Below are positions 43,126 through 49,903 of a stretch of DNA of 64,000 bases, in pieces (within the stretch, counting starts at the first letter, position 1; each line of letters starts with the position of its first letter). Source of the DNA: Peptoniphilus_B koenoeneniae. GTDB taxonomy: Bacteria; Bacillota; Clostridia; Tissierellales; Peptoniphilaceae. A model generated the notes under the pieces. That model was given only the letters and a program-made list of their open reading frames with translations. It was not told the DNA's origin and ran no database searches. Location of the stretch: assembly GCF_030812875.1 (NCBI RefSeq), contig NZ_JAUSTN010000006.1, positions 1-64,000 on the forward strand. The letters are read 5' to 3'. The translations under genes and the position numbers were made by a program.

Positions 43126-43852
43126 CGTAGAAACCTTCACTATCTAATAAAATTAGTAGGTAGTGTCTTCCCTTTGGTGTTATAAATGTTTGTATTCCTA
43201 CAAGTGTACCTAGTGGATCAACCCATTCCTTGACTTCAAAATATCCCTTGTTCTTATCTGCATAAGGTAAGAGTTTCTTTTTCTTATCTCTATAAATTAA
43301 TCCCTTATCCATTAAAAAGCTTATAAACTGATTTTGTGGTATTCCTAACTCTTTGGCAGTATTTCTAAAGTTTGTAAGTAGGTTATAATCTACTAATTTG
43401 TCATAATAATCTGCCTTTGGTCTTAATTCGTCAATTTCTTCTTCTCTTTCGGCAATAATTCTATTGGCTACCAGAATTGCATCTGCAAGTAGCTCTTCGT
43501 TAGTTTTCTTTTCTTGACCAGCTATATATCCTCCATTTTTTCTAATACTTGGTAAGACTTCTCTAGTTACCCAAGCTTTGAATATTTTTGCTTGTGGTAG
43601 TTTTGATGAGAGGATAAGTGAATATAATCCTGATTCATTAATTATTGAAATATTCTGTATTCCTCCAGGGGTGTTCCATTTCGTTACACCCTTATCTTCT
43701 TCATCTACATGGTCATAAACAGCTTTTCTTGGATTGACATATCCTAGCATAGTTGCTACTTCATTAGCTATAAAGAAAAACTCACCGTCTTTTTCTATAA
43801 CAGTGAGTTTCCCAAAATTCTTATTTTCAAATGTTTTTAAATTACTTATCAT
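43118..43852 (-). CDS. Phage-type antirepressor (BRO-N plus C-terminal ANT/KilAC-like domain)
   Basis: This 244-residue protein has a BRO-N domain (FGKLTVIEKDGEFFFIANEV, ATMLGYVNPRKAVYDHVDEE, GLYSLILSSKLPQAKIFKAW). The C-terminal region includes LLTNFRNTAKELGIPQNQFI and KGRHYLLILL, resembling antirepressor C-terminal domains. Its role in CTn elements is probably regulatory. It overlaps pcfB by 4 bases and virD4 by 8, so it is co-translated with transfer genes. Confidence 0.88.
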   Translation of the reverse strand: MISNLKTFENKNFGKLTVIEKDGEFFFIANEVATMLGYVNPRKAVYDHVDEEDKGVTKWNTPGGIQNISIINESGLYSLILSSKLPQAKIFKAWVTREVLPSIRKNGGYIAGQEKKTNEELLADAILVANRIIAEREEEIDELRPKADYYDKLVDYNLLTNFRNTAKELGIPQNQFISFLMDKGLIYRDKKKKLLPYADKNKGYFEVKEWVDPLGTLVGIQTFITPKGRHYLLILLDSEGFYDE

Positions 43853-44334
43853 AAGCTTTGCTCCTTATGTTTATTTTTAACTTTATCTTTGCTAATGGTA
43901 TCCTTAGCCATATCTTTAAACTTATTTATAGTCTTCGTTATTGAATCTTTTCTATCGGCCTTTCTTTCAGATTCCTTAACTGCTTTTTTAAAGGCATGTT
44001 CCATTACTTTTATATCCTTAGATTGAAAAAACACAGAGTGGTTTCCAGTTTCCTTATCTTTCATAACAGAAAACTTCACTCCGTGTTTATTTAAAATTTT
44101 CTTTAGTTCTTTTAACTCAGGATCCTTTAGATTAATTTCTTCTAACTGTCCCTTTTTAACCATATCTTTTAGTTTTACTTCTTCTCCATTATTTTTTATT
44201 ACATTTTTCAAACCTCCTTGCTCTTCTATTTGCTTGTGAACTTTCTTTAAGGCATCAAGAATTGCTTTACTTGTTGCTTTTGCAAGTCTTACTTCAAGAT
44301 TAAGACTTGACCTAGATACTTCTTCATTAATCAT
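43849..44334 (-). CDS. PcfB family protein (DUF3801)
   Basis: This 161-residue protein contains KATSKAILDALKKVHKQIEE, LKKILNKHGVKFSVMKDKET and MEHAFKKAVKESERKADRK, matching PcfB proteins encoded before VirD4 in Gram-positive conjugative elements. The Lys-rich C-terminus may bind DNA or partner proteins. In pCF10 PcfB takes part in substrate presentation to the coupling protein. It overlaps dnaC by 8 bases. Confidence 0.85.
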   Translation of the reverse strand: MINEEVSRSSLNLEVRLAKATSKAILDALKKVHKQIEEQGGLKNVIKNNGEEVKLKDMVKKGQLEEINLKDPELKELKKILNKHGVKFSVMKDKETGNHSVFFQSKDIKVMEHAFKKAVKESERKADRKDSITKTINKFKDMAKDTISKDKVKNKHKEQSL

Positions 44335-45154
44335 CTATTCCACCTCCATATAAAAGTAACTCTTTGTATTTTCTTAACTTCTCTTGATGGATTTTTCTTC
44401 TAAAATCTTCTCCTATAACTTTAACTGGTATTGTCATTTCAAGTATTCTTGAATATATCCTCTGATACTCAAGTTCAATATTAGGATTTTGAATAATTTC
44501 TAATGATAAGTTTGTAGTGAAAATTGTCGGCCTACCCTTTAAGTATCTTGAGTTTATAATGTTATATACCTGTTCTCTTGCATAAGATGTATCCCTTTCA
44601 ATTCCAAGGTCATCTAAAATTAACAAAGGAATATTAGAGAGGTTACTTATAATTTCATTTGAATCTAGCTTAAATGCTGATTTTTGTATTTGATTTATAA
44701 CCTGAGATAAATTCATAATCTTAACTTTAACTTGTTCTCTTTCAATTAATTCATTTGCAATAGAACAAGCAAGATAAGTCTTTCCACTGCCAACATCTCC
44801 ATAAAATAAAAGTCCAACATTGTCTTCCTTCATTTGTTCAAAACTTTTAGCATAATTGTAAGCAACCTTGTAAGCTTGACCTTTTTCATTTAAGAATCTC
44901 TCAAAAGTATATTGGTGTTGGTTTGGCGATGAAAAACAATCTCTTTTCAATGTCGATATTCTCATCAGTCTTTCTCTTTCTTCGTTTTCCTTATCTCTTT
45001 TTATTTCACATTCACATTTAATTCTAGGAATAAACTTTGTAAATCCAAGGTCAAGTAATTCTCCATCTACTCTTGTACCACATACCTTGCAATAGATATG
45101 TCCATTTCTTTCAATATCATTTTCTCTTAATACAAAATCTTTTAAGTTTTTCAT
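44327..45154 (-). CDS. DnaC-like helicase loader ATPase
   Basis: This 275-residue AAA+ protein has an N-terminal zinc-binding segment (CKVCGTRVDGE, then RIKCECEI). The ATPase core has YGDVGSGKTYLACSIANELI near 120, LLILDDLGIERDT and the arginine finger region YSRILEMTIPVKVIGEDFRR. It should load the replicative helicase at the element origin together with RepA. It overlaps repA by 4 bases. Confidence 0.9.
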   Translation of the reverse strand: MKNLKDFVLRENDIERNGHIYCKVCGTRVDGELLDLGFTKFIPRIKCECEIKRDKENEERERLMRISTLKRDCFSSPNQHQYTFERFLNEKGQAYKVAYNYAKSFEQMKEDNVGLLFYGDVGSGKTYLACSIANELIEREQVKVKIMNLSQVINQIQKSAFKLDSNEIISNLSNIPLLILDDLGIERDTSYAREQVYNIINSRYLKGRPTIFTTNLSLEIIQNPNIELEYQRIYSRILEMTIPVKVIGEDFRRKIHQEKLRKYKELLLYGGGIDD

Positions 45155-45924
45155 AAACTCTCTCCTATATCGTAATTCATTTTCTTTGTTGTATTATCAT
45201 TAATGTTTTTTGCCTGATCATTAAGATACCAATTAATTATCGTTGCCTTGTGGTCTTGATACACTCTGTTATTTGCTTTCATATATGACGACAATCTATC
45301 AATGTATTCATTAATTCTACTTCCTAACTCATTTGTTAAGTCCTTGTATTCTTCATCAGTCAAAAATATATTTTTATATATTCCATAAGGCTTTTGTCCC
45401 TTACTAAAATCATTCTTTCTTAACTCATTATTACTAATATTGTTATAGTTACCTTCCGATTTTCGAAAATCTTGACTTTCGATATTCGAATCTCTTGAAT
45501 TTCGATTATCGAACTTCTGGAATTTTGTTTTTCGAACTTCTTGATTTTTTAATTCCATATTATTAAATATGCTCATAAAGTCTTTAACATAAATTCTATT
45601 AGGCTTTCCCAGTCCTTGTCTTTTCTTTTCAATCAGTCCTATTCCTGATTTAATATCAAGTTCAGCTATTAATTTATTCGCTTTTTCACTCGCACAATTA
45701 AATTGATCTTTTATACTTTCAATTGTGTAGTAAATAAAGACTTTTCCATCTTCATCTATCCAGCCATTTTTATATGAAAGACCCATTCGATTAAGCATAT
45801 ATGAATACAAAACTTTAGCTTCAATAGAAATGCTCTTAAAAATTTCATCTTCCATTAATACCATAGGTAACCTAATGAAGTTATACATCTCAGATTGCCT
45901 ATTATAAAAATAATCAAAATTCAT
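45151..45924 (-). CDS. repA: Replication initiator protein A (RepA_N type)
   Basis: This 257-residue initiator has the RepA_N winged-helix domain (FYNRQSEMYNFIRLPMVLME, IEAKVLYSYMLNRMGLS, FIYYTIESIKDQFNCASEKA, KKRQGLGKPNRIYVK). A variable middle follows, and then a C-terminal domain also seen in the transposon replisome protein (FLTDEEYKDLTNELGSRINE, QDHKATIINWYLNDQ). The middle is encoded by four 23-bp direct repeats, which look like origin iterons. AAAGGAGG precedes the ATG. A GACGATAGA-type hairpin lies upstream. Confidence 0.9.
   Translation of the reverse strand: MNFDYFYNRQSEMYNFIRLPMVLMEDEIFKSISIEAKVLYSYMLNRMGLSYKNGWIDEDGKVFIYYTIESIKDQFNCASEKANKLIAELDIKSGIGLIEKKRQGLGKPNRIYVKDFMSIFNNMELKNQEVRKTKFQKFDNRNSRDSNIESQDFRKSEGNYNNISNNELRKNDFSKGQKPYGIYKNIFLTDEEYKDLTNELGSRINEYIDRLSSYMKANNRVYQDHKATIINWYLNDQAKNINDNTTKKMNYDIGESL
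45455..45545. repeat. Four 23-bp iteron-like repeats inside repA
   Basis: The tcgaa core occurs at 45463, 45486, 45509 and 45532, exactly 23 bases apart. Around the core the units share a/t-rich TTCGAnAATCG and AAATTCAAGA segments. Because 23 is not a multiple of three, each unit is read in a different codon phase, so the repetition is kept at the DNA level. This is what is expected of initiator binding sites in RepA_N-type origins. Confidence 0.75.
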
Positions 45925-45952
45925 CCCTACCTCCTTTCTTTGAAATAAAAAA

Positions 45953-45980
45953 GACGACAGAATTATTACTTTCTATCGTC
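45953..45980 (-). terminator. GACGATAGA-type hairpin before repA
   Basis: GACGATAGAAAG pairs with TTCTGTCGTC on the minus strand and is followed by six T, about 15 bases before the repA ribosome site. No promoter fits in between. Confidence 0.7.
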
Positions 45981-46006
45981 TACGGTTGTCTTATATTTAT
46001 TTTTCT

Positions 46007-46288
46007 TCAAATTGATTTTATTGTATAGTTTAATAATTCTAATAATCCAATAACATATATACCTAATTTAGGTAATCCAAATGGACTAAATAAAAATGCT
46101 AATATTAGTGCTTCAATTACAATTTGCTTGTCTCCTTGAAAAATGCTAGCTATTCCAATTATAAAAATCAAAGTAGAAACTACGCTTAACAACGCAGTAC
46201 TCAAACTTAATATGAAGGTTAAAAAAGCTATGAGCAAACTCAACACTAATCTTATCGGTAATAAAATTATTCTAATTATCCATCTCAT
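46007..46288 (-). CDS. CD1845-family membrane protein
   Basis: This 93-residue protein begins RWIIRIILLPIRLVLSLLIA and consists of two or three hydrophobic helices. In CTn5-type elements a CD1845-like protein is the terminal gene before repA, matching this position. Function is unknown. AGGAG lies 5-6 bases before the ATG. It is the last element gene before the chromosomal lysS, so the element end must lie near 46290-46340. Confidence 0.75.
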   Translation of the reverse strand: MRWIIRIILLPIRLVLSLLIAFLTFILSLSTALLSVVSTLIFIIGIASIFQGDKQIVIEALILAFLFSPFGLPKLGIYVIGLLELLNYTIKSI

Positions 46289-46305
46289 ACATACTCCTAA
46301 AAATT

Positions 46306-46334
46306 AAACTGGGATTCATAACAAACCCCAGTTT
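46306..46334 (-). terminator. Terminator of the greA-lysS operon
   Basis: AAACTGGGG pairs with CCCAGTTT on the minus strand, followed by AATTTTT. It lies 17 bases after the lysS stop and 18 bases before the first element gene. The element boundary must be within or beside this hairpin. Confidence 0.75.
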
Positions 46335-46351
46335 CATAATTAGCGTGTCCT

Positions 46352-48271
46352 TTAATATAATTTTGATCCTGCTGGAATATTATCATCCAGCATTATTAAG
46401 TTAAGTTTTTCTTCACCGTCATACTCACAAATTGCAGATATAATCATACCTTCTGAGTCGATTCCCATCATCTTACGAGGAGGAAGATTACAAATTGCAA
46501 GTAGTGTCTTTCCAATTAAGCTCTCCGCGCTGTAATATTCCTTAATACCAGATAAAATAACTCTTTCTTTTTCAGAACCATCATCTAATGTAAATTTCAA
46601 AAGTTTTTTTGACTTAGGAACTTCTTCGCAGTTTTTAACCTTTACAACTCTAAAATCAGATTTTGAGAAAGTTTCAAAGTCTACCATATCTTCAAATAAT
46701 GGTTCAACTTTCACTTTTGAAAGGTCAATTTCTTCTGTCGTAAGTTTGTCGTAAGTTTCGTAAGTTTCTTTTGACAAACCCCCATTTTCTGCCTTTTCTA
46801 AGCCTATTGGCTTCATTGTTGGGAAGAAAATTATATCTCTTATTGTAGGTTGATTTGTAAGAAGCATAATCATCCTGTCAACACCTATACCCAGTCCTCC
46901 TGTAGGCGGAAGTCCTACTTCTATGGCGTTTATGAAGTCATAATCCATTGGATGAGCTTCATCATCTCCAAGTTCTTTTTCTCTTACTTGTTGCTCAAAT
47001 CTTTCTCTTTGATCTATGGGGTCATTTAATTCAGAAAAGGCATTTGCAAGCTCCCAAGTATTGATAAATGCTTCAAATCTTTGAGTTATTCTTGGGTCAT
47101 CAGGATTTCTCTTTGCAAGGGGTGATACTTCAACGGGATGTCCTATTACAAATGTAGGTTGAACTAAGTTACTTTCGCAAAATTCTTCAAACATTTCGCT
47201 TATAACTTTTCCCCTTGTCCAAGATTCTTGAACTTCAAGTCCCTTTGCCTTTGCAATTTCTCTTGCTTTTTCATCTGATTCAATTTTTTCAAAATCAACT
47301 CCGGCATATTCTTTAATAGCTTCTTCCATGGTTATTCTTCTCCATGGTGCTTTAAGTTCAATTTCAGTTCCTTGATAATTTATTTTTGTTGTTCCTAAGA
47401 CTTTTTGTGCAACATATTCAAATATTCCTTCTGTTATTCTCATCATTTCTTGATAGTCAACATAAGCTTCATAAAGTTCTATGTTAGTAAATTCAGGATT
47501 GTGTCTTGCGTCCATTCCTTCGTTTCTAAACATTTTACCGATTTCATAAACTTTGTCAAAACCGCCGACTATAAGTCTTTTTAAAAATAACTCGTTGGCA
47601 ATTCTAAGCTGCATATCTATATCAAGAGTGTTGTGGTGAGTTAAGAAGGGTCTTGCGTTTGCTCCTCCTGCTACTGTTCCCAGAATTGGAGTTTCAACTT
47701 CTAAATAACCTCTGTTATCAAGATATTCTCTTATTGCTTTTATTATCTTAGTACGCTTTATAAAAATTTCTTTTATTTCCGGATTTACAATTAAATCAAC
47801 ATATCTCTGTCTGTAACGTAAATCTATATCTTTTAAACCATGCCACTTTTCAGGTAAAATTTGTAAAGATTTACTTAGAAGAATTACTTGAGAACTTCTT
47901 ACTGTAATTTCTCCTGCATCTGTTTTAAATACAAGACCTGTAACTCCTATTATGTCTCCGATATCAATGTCTTTTATAACATCGTAATCTTCTCCCATAA
48001 AATCTTTTCTCAAAAATATTTGAATTGTACCCTTTGAATCTCTTAAATCCAAAAAAGCAATTTTACCATGACGTCTTTTACTCATTACACGGCCTGCTAT
48101 GGCTACTTCTTTTTCTTCGTATTCTTCAAAGTTATCTTTTATTTCTTGAGAATAATTTTTTACAGGATAAGATTCATTAATAAAGGGATCCTTACCACTT
48201 TCTCTCAGTTCCTCAAGTTTTTTACGCTTCATATGAAGCATTTCATTTAAATCTTGCGGCTGCTTTGCCAT
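46352..48271 (-). CDS. lysS: Lysyl-tRNA synthetase with fused C-terminal tRNA-binding domain
   Basis: This 639-residue class II synthetase charges tRNA-Lys. It has the OB-fold anticodon domain (about 55-160) and the catalytic core, with FRNEGMDARHNPEFTNIE (motif 2) and GLGIGVDRMIMLL (motif 3). A linker and an extra domain of about 110 residues follow (DFETFSKSDFRVVKVKNCEE, VILSGIKEYYSAESLIGKTL, LPPRKMMGIDSEGMIISA), which is the EMAP/Trbp111-type tRNA-binding fold also seen at the end of MetRS. The common bacterial enzyme ends near residue 500. It is 10 bases after greA in one operon. Confidence 0.95.
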   Translation of the reverse strand: MAKQPQDLNEMLHMKRKKLEELRESGKDPFINESYPVKNYSQEIKDNFEEYEEKEVAIAGRVMSKRRHGKIAFLDLRDSKGTIQIFLRKDFMGEDYDVIKDIDIGDIIGVTGLVFKTDAGEITVRSSQVILLSKSLQILPEKWHGLKDIDLRYRQRYVDLIVNPEIKEIFIKRTKIIKAIREYLDNRGYLEVETPILGTVAGGANARPFLTHHNTLDIDMQLRIANELFLKRLIVGGFDKVYEIGKMFRNEGMDARHNPEFTNIELYEAYVDYQEMMRITEGIFEYVAQKVLGTTKINYQGTEIELKAPWRRITMEEAIKEYAGVDFEKIESDEKAREIAKAKGLEVQESWTRGKVISEMFEEFCESNLVQPTFVIGHPVEVSPLAKRNPDDPRITQRFEAFINTWELANAFSELNDPIDQRERFEQQVREKELGDDEAHPMDYDFINAIEVGLPPTGGLGIGVDRMIMLLTNQPTIRDIIFFPTMKPIGLEKAENGGLSKETYETYDKLTTEEIDLSKVKVEPLFEDMVDFETFSKSDFRVVKVKNCEEVPKSKKLLKFTLDDGSEKERVILSGIKEYYSAESLIGKTLLAICNLPPRKMMGIDSEGMIISAICEYDGEEKLNLIMLDDNIPAGSKLY

Positions 48272-48281
48272 TTTTTCCTCC

Positions 48282-48758
48282 TTATAAAGAAATGTCTTCT
48301 ATTTTGTAAGTTATAGTTCCCTTTGGAACTTCTATCTCAACAATGTCGCCTATTTCTTTTCCAATCAGCTTTGCCCCTACAGGGCTTTCATTTGAAATTT
48401 TTCCTTTAAGGGGATCAGCTTCTGCTGAACCTACAATATTAAAAACTGTTTCTTTTTTAGTCTTAACGTCTAAAACTTTAACCATAGATCCTATATTAAC
48501 CTTATCGGTATTTAAAGCATCTCCGTCGATAACTTTGGCATTTCTAACCATCATTTCAAGTTTTGCAATTCTTTCTTCAACTTGAGCTTGTTCATTTTTA
48601 GCTTCGTCATATTCGGAGTTTTCTGATAAATCTCCATAGCCAAGAGCTATTTTTATTCTTTCAGCAACTTCTTTTCTTCTTACAGTTTTTAAATATTCTA
48701 TTTCATTTTCTATTTTTTCAAGTCCCTCAGGAGTGAAAAATATATCTTTTTCTACCAA
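48282..48758 (-). CDS. greA: Transcription elongation factor GreA
   Basis: This 158-residue factor reactivates backtracked RNA polymerase. The N-terminal coiled coil holds LSENSEYDEAKNEQ with the tip acidic residues, and the C-terminal FKBP-like domain has ISNESPVGAKLIGKEIGDIV. The start is TTG with GAGG 8 bases upstream. The greA-lysS order is common in Firmicutes. Confidence 0.95.
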   Translation of the reverse strand: MVEKDIFFTPEGLEKIENEIEYLKTVRRKEVAERIKIALGYGDLSENSEYDEAKNEQAQVEERIAKLEMMVRNAKVIDGDALNTDKVNIGSMVKVLDVKTKKETVFNIVGSAEADPLKGKISNESPVGAKLIGKEIGDIVEIEVPKGTITYKIEDISL

Positions 48759-48782
48759 TTTTAAAACCTCGCTAATAAAAAT

Positions 48783-48796
48783 AAGGCATCCGCCTT
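48783..48796 (-). terminator. Small hairpin between dusB and greA
   Basis: AAGGC pairs with GCCTT around a 4-base loop on the minus strand, followed by a T-rich run. It is a weak terminator or a partial stop between dusB and greA. Confidence 0.45.
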
Positions 48797-48800
48797 TAAT

Positions 48801-49769
48801 TCAACCTATTATATTAAAAAAACCTTGTAAAGTCAAGGAATCTGCGTATTTTGAAACATATTCTTTTATAAGTTTCTCAACTTCTTCATATTCATCCAGT
48901 TTATTTAATTGATTTCTCATATTTTTTGAATTTCTCAAACCGAAGCTATATCCCACAAACTGTTTACGCATTTCTCTTATCCCTATTCTTTGACCCTTAT
49001 ATTCAATTAAAAGCCTTAAATGATTTAAAAACATATTCATTTTTTCTTCTAATGAAGGCTCTTCATAATATAAATTTCTTTCTCTATAATTTATTTCTTT
49101 AAAAATAAAGGGATTTCCTATGGCACCTCTGCCAATTGCAAGACCATCTACCCCCGAAAATTCTACAGCTCTTTTAGCATCTTCATAATTTTTTATATCA
49201 CCGTTTCCTATAACATCTATGGAAACAGACTCTTTTAAATTTTTTATGAAATCCCAATCATTATTTCCACTGTAGTACTCTTCTCTTGTTCTGCCATGGA
49301 CAATTATCATTGATGCTCCAGCTTTCTCACATTTTTTTGCAACTTCAATACCCTGATTCCTATTAAAAATTCCCTTTCTTATTTTTATTGAAACAGGTGT
49401 ATCCGTCTCACTTTTTATAGCCCTTACAATGTCTGCGCAAAGATCAGGACTATCAAGAAGTGCCGACCCGCTTCCATTTTTTACAATTTTCGGTGCAGGA
49501 CAACCCATATTGATGTTTATAAACTTAAAATTTTTTGGTATCTTATCTACAATATCCGAAAAGACTTTTGGATCATTTCCGAAAAGTTGTATTTGAGCAT
49601 TTTTTTCATTGTTATTAAGTTCCATTAATTCCAAAGTTTTTTTATCATTATAAAAAAGAGCTTTTGCACTTACCATTTCAGTTATAGTTGAGTTACAACC
49701 CATATCAACTGCAATGCCTCTATAAACTTTATCTGTATAACCTGCCATAGGTGCAAGCATAAGTTCCAT
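48801..49769 (-). CDS. dusB: tRNA-dihydrouridine synthase
   Basis: This 322-residue FMN enzyme reduces uridines in tRNA. It has LAPMAGYTDKVYRGIAVDMG, the catalytic NMGCPAPKIVKNGSGSALL with Cys near 95, SIKIRKGIFN, IVHGRTREEYYSG and GLAIGRGAIGNPFIF. Length fits the DusB family. GAGGTGA precedes the ATG and its own promoter lies at 49792-49820. Confidence 0.93.
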   Translation of the reverse strand: MELMLAPMAGYTDKVYRGIAVDMGCNSTITEMVSAKALFYNDKKTLELMELNNNEKNAQIQLFGNDPKVFSDIVDKIPKNFKFININMGCPAPKIVKNGSGSALLDSPDLCADIVRAIKSETDTPVSIKIRKGIFNRNQGIEVAKKCEKAGASMIIVHGRTREEYYSGNNDWDFIKNLKESVSIDVIGNGDIKNYEDAKRAVEFSGVDGLAIGRGAIGNPFIFKEINYRERNLYYEEPSLEEKMNMFLNHLRLLIEYKGQRIGIREMRKQFVGYSFGLRNSKNMRNQLNKLDEYEEVEKLIKEYVSKYADSLTLQGFFNIIG

Positions 49770-49791
49770 AAATCACCTCAAAATCTTCTTT

Positions 49792-49820
49792 AGTATATCT
49801 TTTTATTAAAAAATTTTCAA
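49792..49820 (-). promoter_or_regulatory. Promoter of dusB
   Basis: TTGAAA (49820-49815) and TATACT (49797-49792) are spaced by 17 bases on the minus strand, 23 bases before the ATG of dusB. It is divergent from the promoter of the PBP gene. Confidence 0.7.
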
Positions 49821-49853
49821 ATTTTCTTAATATTTAATTAATACTTTAACTAC

Positions 49854-49882
49854 TTTTGAAAATAGGGGCTTTCTGTTATAAT
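49854..49882 (+). promoter_or_regulatory. Promoter of the penicillin-binding protein gene
   Basis: TTTTGA (49854-49859) and TATAAT (49877-49882) are 17 bases apart. A TTGAAA two bases later would give a spacing of 15. The start codon follows 22 bases after the -10 box. Confidence 0.65.
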
Positions 49883-49903
49883 TTTATGTAATTGGAGGTT
49901 TGT

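Noticed and set aside
45455..45545. Possible CRISPR-like array
   Set aside because: The repeats are contiguous 23-bp units with no spacers and lie inside an intact repA frame; iterons explain them better.
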